Shown piece after piece: positions 26,202 through 33,086 of a stretch of DNA of 64,000 nt. The DNA is from Phaeobacter bryozoorum (lineage in GTDB: Bacteria > Pseudomonadota > Alphaproteobacteria > Rhodobacterales > Rhodobacteraceae): the NCBI RefSeq assembly GCF_041893525.1, contig NZ_CP169068.1, one strand, 5' to 3'. Both the position numbers and the translations under genes were made by a program. The stretch's first letter is position 1. Each line of letters begins with the position of its first letter. The notes beneath the pieces were generated by a model. The model searched no databases. It was not told the DNA's origin and saw only the letters and a list, made by a program, of their open reading frames with translations.

Positions 26202-26484
26202 ACTACGCTTCATTGTTATTGGCGATGGGGCTGGGACGCTCGTGCCTATCGCAACTTGGTTCCTGGTGCCTGCCGTGAGGCAGCAGCTGGTGGTGCATGG
26301 ACTGCTGTCAGCTTTGCTGGTGCCTGCTGTTGTTCTGATCGGCCTATCTGGTCTGCAATGGTCTGGAAGTTTGTCGACCGACAGCGCGCCTTTGTGGCCA
26401 ATGGCAGTGAAAGCCTCCGCCTATGCGTCCCCGGTGGTTATTGCTGTGATAGTCAGAGCACACAGAAAAGGTCGAAGTTCGTGA
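26198..26484 (+). pseudogene. Small membrane protein gene with an apparent frameshift
   Basis: GTG at 26198 overlaps the stop of the ATPase gene (GTGA) and reads MNYASLLLAMGLG, then garbles and stops at 26278. The +/-1 frame continues sensibly from the same point as GTLVPIATWFLVPAV and runs to TGA at 26482-26484 with two more hydrophobic segments and a basic tail. Joined near 26227-26238 (a G-rich run), the frames give one ~95-residue membrane protein. Either a one-base indel broke the gene, or the sequence has an error. Confidence 0.5.
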
Positions 26485-26511
26485 CAGTTGAGCACAACAT
26501 GAGGGCAGAGC

Positions 26512-26624
26512 CTGTCCGCGGGCGGAAGCGGAGCGCCCGCCCGTTTTGCCGGAGGCAAACCTTCGGTTTGACGGGGCGGATGGGCGCAGCCCGAGCCGTA
26601 AGCGCCTCGGGCGGGGAGATTTTA
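26512..26624 (+). repeat. Repeat copy B of the cluster
   Basis: Shares with copy A the core GCGCCCGCC...GTTTTGCC, the same hairpin CAAACC-TTC-GGTTTG (26556-26570) and the following GGGGCGG segment, then ends GGCGGGGAGATTTT like the dispersed element. It separates the frameshifted gene from the next low-GC gene. Confidence 0.7.
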
Positions 26625-26646
26625 CAGAGTTTCAGGAGGTTTCCAA

Positions 26647-27474
26647 GTGATTGAGTGGGCTGCAAATCACTGGCGCTCGATTCGAAGCGGTTTGAAAAGT
26701 GACCGTCCAATGGACGTGGGTAAGGCGATCACAAAGGCTTTTCTGACGTTGGTGGCCGCATTGGCTCTGTTGCCGCAATTTACGAGTGACGGTGGTTGGC
26801 AGTTGCGCGTCTGGGCGTTGATCACGTCTCCGCCAAATGAGATTGGTGATACCTTTGCCGGCATTGCCGGAGTCCTTGCCTTCTTGTGGATCATTATAAC
26901 AGTCTGGTTGCAGAGCCAAGAATTGGCAGCGCAACGAGAGGAGCTTGCCGCTACACGGTCTGAACTAAAGCTGGCTCGCGAAGCTCAAGAACAGCAAGTC
27001 GCAGTGATGAAAGAGCAGGCTGAAGTCTTTCGTGGCGAACAAGCACAACGCCGGGAGCATCGTGCTAAGGAACTCTTGGAACGGCGTCTTGAGCATATCG
27101 AAGCTATTATGAAAAGAGGCTCAGATCTCCATTTGATCTTTGGTCTACGAAAAAACGGGAACTCTCAACCAGAGAGGGTCGACTTGTCTAGCGGGCTGAC
27201 GAGTGAGATCAACACCGATGTTTTTCTCAGCCGTGTGATTGAGCGTTTCTTGCAAGCCTCGAGACACTGGCGAGGGCAGGTAGCCAATGGTTGGGAAGTT
27301 ACCAACCGGAAGTTTGAGAAAAGCCGCTTCGACAAAATGGCAGAACTTCTAGCTCGGGTTGTTGAGGATTCAGCAAACTTATCCGAGGCTGAGCAAGAAC
27401 GTTTGCAGGCAATGCAGTTGGACCAGTTTTTAGTGGAAATAAAGTGGATGTACTATGGGGAGGCCACCCAATGA
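26647..27474 (+). CDS. Two-helix membrane protein with coiled coil, low GC
   Basis: A 275-residue protein with hydrophobic helices at about 30-50 and 67-88, then a coiled coil (SQELAAQREELAATRSELK to about 140) and a helical C-terminal domain. GC is about 47-50% in lines I counted, well below its neighbours, suggesting transfer. The GTG start has AGGAGG 7 bases upstream. The next ATG overlaps its stop (ATGA). The architecture loosely resembles putative phage abortive-infection proteins (AbiC-like); this is a guess without sequence support. Confidence 0.65.
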   Translation: MIEWAANHWRSIRSGLKSDRPMDVGKAITKAFLTLVAALALLPQFTSDGGWQLRVWALITSPPNEIGDTFAGIAGVLAFLWIIITVWLQSQELAAQREELAATRSELKLAREAQEQQVAVMKEQAEVFRGEQAQRREHRAKELLERRLEHIEAIMKRGSDLHLIFGLRKNGNSQPERVDLSSGLTSEINTDVFLSRVIERFLQASRHWRGQVANGWEVTNRKFEKSRFDKMAELLARVVEDSANLSEAEQERLQAMQLDQFLVEIKWMYYGEATQ

Positions 27475-28868
27475 AACGCCTCATCCAAAACGGCCTGATG
27501 TTCGGCAATCTCTTCCATGTGGCCTCGCCCGCGCTGGTGGAGCGTTATAACCGCGCGCTGAAGCATCTGACCGGCAAGACAACGGCTTTGACGGATTTCC
27601 ACGTCGATATCTCTGGCTACTCGCCGGAGGTGGGTGATGAGCTGGGCGATAATCACTATCTGAACCATGCGGGCGTCAACCGGCAGTTCATCCTGCTCAG
27701 CACCGAACAGAAGCGCTGCCCGCTCCTGAATGTGAAATTCTCCACCAGCCGGGACATTCTGCGCCGGTTCATTGCCGCCAATGAAAGCCAGCTTTTTGCA
27801 CTGACGGCCACGGATGCGGTGGCGGGCGAGCTGGTGAATTCGGTCTTCGAGGTCACGACCCCGGCCAAATTGTTCGATATCCGTCAGGTGCGGATCGAGG
27901 CCGACACCACGCGGGCCACGCTGCGGCAGGCGGATCGGCTGGCGGAGCTGGTGGAGCGGTTCAAGAGTGAGGAAGACGGCTGGTTCGATGACGCGCTGAT
28001 CGCCGAGATGATCGAGACGGCGGAAAAAACCGGCGATGTCACCCGCAACCCGGTGCGGCTGAAGCATGAGGTGTTTGAGCAGCAGAATTTCTGGACCGCG
28101 CATTTCGGCGGGCTTTACGTGTTTCAGAGGGTGGAGCACCCGGCGGTGATCGCCAGCGGCGCCAAGCCCGAGGGCGTGCCGCTGGACCATGTGTTCGACC
28201 TTGGCCAGAAGAACGCCATTGCCAAGTTTCTGGAGCTGAACGGGCTGGTGGAGCCGATCATCCGCGCACGCGGCGTCGATGGCGCGGCCATCCTGCGCCA
28301 GAAGATGGGATTTCTGGCGATCAGTGTTCTGGCGGATAAGGGCATGGACCTCTCGGGCCTGTCGCGCAGCGATCTGCGGCGGCTGGCAGCGCGTCACGCC
28401 AGTGATCTGCCTGCGGAGTTCGAGGGCATGGCGGCCATGGTCCGCTGGGCAGATAGCGGCGGCGCATGGCCCCTGATCAAATCGGACCATCCCGCCTATT
28501 TCTATTGCCTGCGGGCAACCAATACGCCGGATCGCGATCTGGTCAACATGCTGCTGGCAGAGCTGACCCCGCTGGATTTCCGCCAGCTATTCATCTGCCA
28601 CAAGGAGGCGTTCTATCAGCAGTATCGCGGCTGGCCAGAGAACAAGAAGGATCACGTCGTGACCTTCCTTGCGCGGGAATATGCCGTGGACAAGGCCGGC
28701 GCGCGGGCTGCTCTCTTTGGCCATGAGCCGGATATGAGCGGTCGCAGCCCTGCGGTCGAGGCCCGCCGTCGGGGGGGCGAGCAGGCGCCTTCCCCGGATC
28801 GTCTGGTCGAGCGGGTCGGCCCCTGGGGGGTGGTAGGTCGCCGGGGCAATACGCGGGGGCGGCGCTGA
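27471..28868 (+). CDS. DUF6638-like protein of unknown function
   Basis: A 465-residue protein with no signal peptide. From memory it resembles a Rhodobacteraceae family catalogued as DUF6638; conserved-looking stretches are KRLIQNGLMFGNLFHV at the N-terminus and FWTAHFGGLYVFQRVEHPAVIASG in the middle. No catalytic motif is obvious. The last ~50 residues are low-complexity and basic. The start at 27471 has GGGGAGG upstream and overlaps the previous stop; its own stop overlaps the next ATG. Its GC is high again, unlike the preceding gene. Confidence 0.7.
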   Translation: MKRLIQNGLMFGNLFHVASPALVERYNRALKHLTGKTTALTDFHVDISGYSPEVGDELGDNHYLNHAGVNRQFILLSTEQKRCPLLNVKFSTSRDILRRFIAANESQLFALTATDAVAGELVNSVFEVTTPAKLFDIRQVRIEADTTRATLRQADRLAELVERFKSEEDGWFDDALIAEMIETAEKTGDVTRNPVRLKHEVFEQQNFWTAHFGGLYVFQRVEHPAVIASGAKPEGVPLDHVFDLGQKNAIAKFLELNGLVEPIIRARGVDGAAILRQKMGFLAISVLADKGMDLSGLSRSDLRRLAARHASDLPAEFEGMAAMVRWADSGGAWPLIKSDHPAYFYCLRATNTPDRDLVNMLLAELTPLDFRQLFICHKEAFYQQYRGWPENKKDHVVTFLAREYAVDKAGARAALFGHEPDMSGRSPAVEARRRGGEQAPSPDRLVERVGPWGVVGRRGNTRGRR

Positions 28869-29134
28869 TGTTTGCCTTCATTCGCCTGATGGCGATCCTT
28901 CTTGTGGTGCTGACGGTGATCTATGCCCTGGTGTCGCTCTACTCGCGCGAGGTACGCCGGGCCAAGCTGAAACGCCGCTGGACCGAGAAGGGGTTGACCG
29001 GAGACCGTTCCGCCTTCATCCAGCGCGGGCTGCACCAATATGACCGCTCGCTGCGGCGCAGGCTGATCCTGCTGGTCTATATCGTGCCGCTGGGGGCCAT
29101 TGGGCTTCTGGTTTATGTCATGAATTTCATGTGA
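28868..29134 (+). CDS. Small two-helix membrane protein
   Basis: An 88-residue protein with hydrophobic helices at about 3-24 and 66-86 joined by a very basic loop (REVRRAKLKRRW), so both ends probably face the same side. Its ATG overlaps the stop of the DUF6638-like gene and its end meets the next gene, pointing to tight co-translation. I know no function. Confidence 0.7.
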   Translation: MFAFIRLMAILLVVLTVIYALVSLYSREVRRAKLKRRWTEKGLTGDRSAFIQRGLHQYDRSLRRRLILLVYIVPLGAIGLLVYVMNFM

Positions 29135-29142
29135 GGTCGCTG

Positions 29143-29790
29143 ATGCGTTACGTAAAATGGGTGTTCATTCTCACCTTCTGGCTGCTGGCGGGGGCCTTTC
29201 TGCATTACACGCTGCCGCAGAACGACGTGGTGCGCGTGGTCAAGACAGAGGTGCGCCGGGTCGATTTCGGCGAGAACTCGATCTTCTGGGCACAGCAGGA
29301 TACCGCGCAGGAAAGCGCGACCAGCGTCAACCGCGACGTGCGTTTTGTCGAGGCTTTCTTTCCCAATGGTCGCCCCATCGTCTATCGCAACGAGGACACC
29401 GGCTGGGGCTGGCCGCCGTATTTCAAGCTGGATAGCTCCAATCTTCAGGCCGAGCTGACCGATCTCGCGTCCACCAAATCAGACCCGCAGTGGGTGCTGG
29501 TCCGCCACTATGGCTGGCGCAATGAATTCCTGTCGATCTTTCCCAACGCGGTTGCGGTCAAACCGGTTGACGGCCCGGATCATACCCAGGTGAACTGGTT
29601 CAACATCATCTTCCTCACGCTGCTGGCAGCGGTGGTCTGGGCGATATATGTGCGCTGGCGCCGTTTCCGCCGGGCGCGCATCGACCCGATGGTCGAGAAT
29701 GTCGAAGACAGCCTTTATGCTGCCGGCGATGCGCTGTCGGAACGCCGTGGCCGGTTGCGCCGCTGGCTGGACAGCTGGAAGCAGAAATAG
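29143..29790 (+). CDS. DUF1523 family membrane protein
   Basis: A 215-residue protein with an N-terminal anchor (about 5-22), an extracytoplasmic domain including VRRVDFGENSIFWAQ and a second membrane helix (about 152-170) followed by a basic tail. It matches the DUF1523 family as I recall it; function unknown. I start at ATG 29143 with GTGAGG upstream; GTG 29131 is also in frame. Last gene of the cluster, followed by a hairpin. Confidence 0.78.
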   Translation: MRYVKWVFILTFWLLAGAFLHYTLPQNDVVRVVKTEVRRVDFGENSIFWAQQDTAQESATSVNRDVRFVEAFFPNGRPIVYRNEDTGWGWPPYFKLDSSNLQAELTDLASTKSDPQWVLVRHYGWRNEFLSIFPNAVAVKPVDGPDHTQVNWFNIIFLTLLAAVVWAIYVRWRRFRRARIDPMVENVEDSLYAAGDALSERRGRLRRWLDSWKQK

Positions 29791-29802
29791 CGCAGGACAA
29801 GC

Positions 29803-29825
29803 GGGGCTGCCGACTGCGCAGCCCC
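29803..29825 (+). terminator. Terminator-like hairpin ending the cluster
   Basis: GGGGCTGC (29803-29810) pairs with GCAGCCCC (29818-29825). No T-run follows, but it lies exactly between two convergent genes. Confidence 0.5.
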
Positions 29826-29835
29826 AGATGGCCCC

Positions 29836-31413
29836 CTAGTCAGAGAACAGATGCTCGGTCCGGGCAAGGCTCAATGCGGCGTCATGGTCCAGCGCCAGAA
29901 ACGGCATCAGCTGTTCGGCGATCTGCTCGTCACTGTCGCTTTCGCGGATCAGGCTGAGGTGATCAAATCCCACATCGCGGATGCGGTCGGATTCATGCTG
30001 GATATCGTTGCGGATCGTCGGCAGCAGCCGCTCCAGTGCGGCGGCTGAGGTTTGTTGACCGGCCAGACCAATGCGTTCGGCATGACCGGTGAGATAATCG
30101 TCGCTCAGGTAGCATTCGATCTGTAGCAGACGTGTCACCGCCCGGTCCGCGCAGAAATCCTGCATCAGCTCCAACGCCGAAGGGTCAAGGCAGATCACCA
30201 GCCGGTCGGTCTCATAATAGTCAAACAGCATCCGAACCAGCGCGCGGCGGTGGCGGGTGCGTTTCCATAATGTCGCCTCGATACCGCCGAGGTCGGGCAT
30301 CTCGGTGCCTTCTTCGTCAAACAGATAGGCGAGCGCCGGGATGTTGCTGACCTCACGCAGCCGCTCGATCAGGCGTTTGGCCACATGCCATTTCTTGCAG
30401 GTGATGATCAGCAATTCGCGGTTGCGCCCGAGCGTGCTTTCGGTTTCCCAGAAACGGGGGGCAAAGCGCAGCCCGTTGCGTCCGCGTTTGGTCAGAAACT
30501 CATAGAGGTTACGACCCTCGTTGGAGATCTGAAACTCAACCCCCTGTGCGGCATAAAGCGCGCCGAGCCGGGATTTCAGCTCCTGTGCCTCGGGGCTGAT
30601 CTTGCGGGCAAAGAGAAAATCCTGCCCCATCAGCATGTCGTAATGGTCGTTGTAGAACTGGACCGGCATTCCGTAGTCAGAGAACATCAGCAATGTCAGC
30701 GTGCGGCTCTCGATCTCCCTGGCGGGAACCAGATGGCGCACCAGGGTCTGAAAGAAGGTCTCATCCGGGATCCAGGTGGTGCGAAAGAACCGCAGCACAT
30801 CGCGGCGGTCCTTCAGGAACGCCAGGATCCATTCCACGGTGCGGCGGCGCAGGCACCACCACTGGCTGCCGATCTGGATCTGCATATCCTCGGGCAGGAC
30901 GCGCGTCAGGCCCAGCCGTTTCTGCACCATGTGGCTCAGATCAAAGAGGCGTTTGTTCCTGCGTTCGTTGAAGATATGGCGATAGATCAGCCGGTCTTCC
31001 TTCATGCCGGTCTTGATCCAGTCGCTTTCAAAAAAATCGAAGCTCTCGATGTAATCGCAATCCTGCGCGTCCAGCAGCTGGCGCGCGTATTCGGCCGTCT
31101 TGATCGCCATGCAGTCGCCGGACACCATGTAGAAATGCGTCGCCCGAGGGAAGGTGGCGACGGCGCTTTCAAGCGCGTGGAGCGTCGCCTGAACCAGAGA
31201 CCATTCGCCCCAGCCGCATTTGACCCGCTTGCGGGCAAAGCAGACATTCGGGTTGTCCTTCAGCGCGGCTCGGATCTGCTGGAAATCACGCGTCGGAGAC
31301 CGGCCATCGAAGTGGATCGCCATGTAATCCCCGGCGGCAGTCAGTTGCTCTGCCTGCTGGATAATCGCCTCCGGGTCCTTATGGCACAGCAGAACATATG
31401 CGATTTTTGCCAT
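29836..31413 (-). CDS. Core-2/I-branching (GT14-like) glycosyltransferase with extra C-terminal domain
   Basis: A 525-residue cytoplasmic or membrane-associated protein. Residues 1-270 resemble the Core-2/I-branching N-acetylglucosaminyltransferase fold (GT14): AYVLLCHKDPEAI, VRCGWGEWSLVQATLHAL-like segment, HFYMVSGDCMAIK and GSQWWCLRRRTVEWIL. The C-terminal half is a separate domain which I think is the family called DUF5928. It probably builds a surface polysaccharide. It is divergent from a sulfotransferase gene across an AT-rich gap. Confidence 0.8.
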   Translation of the reverse strand: MAKIAYVLLCHKDPEAIIQQAEQLTAAGDYMAIHFDGRSPTRDFQQIRAALKDNPNVCFARKRVKCGWGEWSLVQATLHALESAVATFPRATHFYMVSGDCMAIKTAEYARQLLDAQDCDYIESFDFFESDWIKTGMKEDRLIYRHIFNERRNKRLFDLSHMVQKRLGLTRVLPEDMQIQIGSQWWCLRRRTVEWILAFLKDRRDVLRFFRTTWIPDETFFQTLVRHLVPAREIESRTLTLLMFSDYGMPVQFYNDHYDMLMGQDFLFARKISPEAQELKSRLGALYAAQGVEFQISNEGRNLYEFLTKRGRNGLRFAPRFWETESTLGRNRELLIITCKKWHVAKRLIERLREVSNIPALAYLFDEEGTEMPDLGGIEATLWKRTRHRRALVRMLFDYYETDRLVICLDPSALELMQDFCADRAVTRLLQIECYLSDDYLTGHAERIGLAGQQTSAAALERLLPTIRNDIQHESDRIRDVGFDHLSLIRESDSDEQIAEQLMPFLALDHDAALSLARTEHLFSD

Positions 31414-31554
31414 GACGACGCCCCGGGGTCTTATTTTGATTGATTGTTTCCTTGATACTGACGAATTCTCACTGAATAAACCGCATTATTTAGCTTTTAA
31501 CGACTAGGCTGGCAGATGGCGCCTATTGCAGCGCATCGGACTGGGAGAGCAAGA
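31414..31554. promoter_or_regulatory. AT-rich divergent promoter region
   Basis: About 140 bases, clearly AT-rich around 31432-31502 in an otherwise GC-rich window, separating the GT14-like gene from the sulfotransferase gene. It must hold both promoters; I could not pick convincing -35/-10 pairs. Confidence 0.45.
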
Positions 31555-32373
31555 ATGGGATTTCCGGGCACTTGGATGACAGAGAGCGAAAGCGTGGTCT
31601 ACCGCGTGGTGCCCAAATGTGCCTGCTCGACCATTGGTCAGATCATGTATTACTCAGATCATGGCCGGTTCTTCGATGGCGATATCCATGATGCCACCAG
31701 CGGGCTGCATAAATGGGCTCTGCTGGACAGCCAGCCGCTGATTACCGGCAATGTGCAGTCGCAGAAATCCTATGCGTTCACCTGCGTGCGCAACCCTTAC
31801 ACGCGCGTGCTGAGTTCCTTCTTCGACAAGATTTGCGGCATCCAGCGCAATGGCAAACGCTACCGGGGCAATCTGGTGCCGCAGCTCACCTATGACTACG
31901 GGATCGAAGTGGGCGGTGACGATGGCAAGCAGCCCTTTGACCAGATCAAGAGCTTTCGCCGTTTCCTGCTGTTTGTCCGCGACACGGTGAAGTTTCGCCG
32001 CCCGATGGATCCCGATATCCACTGGTCCGCAACCTCGGGCCATGTTTCCACCTTCATCTGCAACGGCGGGCGCTACGACAAGGTGATCTGGACCGAAGCC
32101 TTCAATGAGGGCATGCAGGATGTACTGGACGCCATCGAGACGCCGCATCAGGTCGATCTGGCGCAGATCCCGCGCTTCAACGAAAGCGAAGGTCACGGTC
32201 CCAAGCGGGCTCATCCGGTCGAGGAGTACTTTGACGATCTGTCGATGCATCTGGTCTATGAGATCTACAAGCGCGATTTCGAGGTGTTCAAATACGATTT
32301 TGAAAACCCCGCCAACAAGATGCCCATCGGCGAGATCGACCTCGATGAGGTGCATGCCAAACTGGGCGAGTAA
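31555..32373 (+). CDS. Sulfotransferase family 2-like protein
   Basis: A 272-residue protein with the two PAPS-binding motifs of carbohydrate sulfotransferases: PKCACSTIGQ (about 19-28; the 5'-phosphosulfate loop) and RNPYTRVLSSFF (about 79-90; the 3'-phosphate loop). It would transfer sulfate from PAPS to a glycan. The start at 31555 follows GGGAGAG; an ATG at 31516 is in frame but unsupported. The divergent GT14-like gene suggests sulfated surface polysaccharide, an inference. Confidence 0.85.
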   Translation: MGFPGTWMTESESVVYRVVPKCACSTIGQIMYYSDHGRFFDGDIHDATSGLHKWALLDSQPLITGNVQSQKSYAFTCVRNPYTRVLSSFFDKICGIQRNGKRYRGNLVPQLTYDYGIEVGGDDGKQPFDQIKSFRRFLLFVRDTVKFRRPMDPDIHWSATSGHVSTFICNGGRYDKVIWTEAFNEGMQDVLDAIETPHQVDLAQIPRFNESEGHGPKRAHPVEEYFDDLSMHLVYEIYKRDFEVFKYDFENPANKMPIGEIDLDEVHAKLGE

Positions 32374-32430
32374 GTCACACCCGACCATCAGCTCCCGCCC
32401 GAGCTGCAATCATTGGTATGATCTTGTCCC

Positions 32431-32488
32431 GGTTGGGCGTGGCGCCGCTTGCGCGGCGCGCCTCCGGCGGGAGTATTTCGGGAAGGGT
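32431..32488 (+). repeat. Dispersed hairpin repeat after the sulfotransferase
   Basis: GGTTGGGCGTGGC, then hairpin GCGCCGC-TTGC-GCGGCGC, then GCCTCCGGCGGGAGTATTTCGGGAAG. Same type as 9041 and 24175; the lead-in is shared with the gap at 19633. Confidence 0.6.
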
Positions 32489-32503
32489 GAGGGGTTTTGT
32501 GCC

Positions 32504-32971
32504 TTATGGGCGGGTCGTGGACCCCAGATCTTGCAGCTGGGCTTGCAATCCGGTTGGAAACAACTCAATCCCGCCAGTCTCCAGCGCATCGGGATGCACC
32601 CATCTGGCAATAGATTTCAGGCCGTTGTCTTCGTAGAACTCAATCGTATCGCCTGCCAGATGCCGGGTCTCTGGCCAGGTGACCTGCGCGGCGAAGATGA
32701 TTTCATGGCCGGTCTGGCCTTCGTGCCGATAGATGTTTTCCAGCACCACCGGCGCGCCGATGATGGTGATTTCCACAGCGAGCTCCTCCTGAAACTCCCG
32801 TCGCAGCGCCTGTTGCCAGGTTTCACCAAATTCAACGGTGCCACCCAAGGGGCGGACGCCTTTGGTCCGGCCGCTGTCATCGGGCACCTCCGCCGCGAGG
32901 AAACGGCCATCGCGCCAGGGCAGACCAATGGTTTTCACGCGAATGGACTGGGCCGGGCGCCAAATGGTCAT
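32504..32971 (-). CDS. NUDIX hydrolase
   Basis: A 155-residue cytoplasmic pyrophosphohydrolase. The Nudix box is complete at about 43-65: G-x5-E-x7-REFQEEL (GGTVEFGETWQQALRREF). The wider pattern, with PLGG before the box, resembles the MutT/ADP-ribose type, but the substrate cannot be read. The start follows a weak purine-rich site. Single gene, convergent with the sulfotransferase. Confidence 0.88.
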   Translation of the reverse strand: MTIWRPAQSIRVKTIGLPWRDGRFLAAEVPDDSGRTKGVRPLGGTVEFGETWQQALRREFQEELAVEITIIGAPVVLENIYRHEGQTGHEIIFAAQVTWPETRHLAGDTIEFYEDNGLKSIARWVHPDALETGGIELFPTGLQAQLQDLGSTTRP

Positions 32972-33020
32972 GTCGGATCTCCTGCGGTGCCGCGGTGGGT
33001 CGAGTAGGGCTGGATCTCTA

Positions 33021-33057
33021 TGAAAGAAAAAGCCCCGACATCCAAGATGCCGGGGTC
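33021..33057 (-). terminator. Terminator of ilvD
   Basis: On the minus strand CCCCGGCATC-TTG-GATGTCGGGG (one G-U pair) is followed by CTTTTTCTTTC, a textbook intrinsic terminator. Confidence 0.88.
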
Positions 33058-33086
33058 TTCAAAAGCGGACTCACTGACAGCGCTGA

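Noticed and set aside
22919..26624. CRISPR array or transposon ends at the paired repeats
   Set aside because: Only two distant direct copies, no spacer pattern, no terminal inverted repeats or transposase gene.
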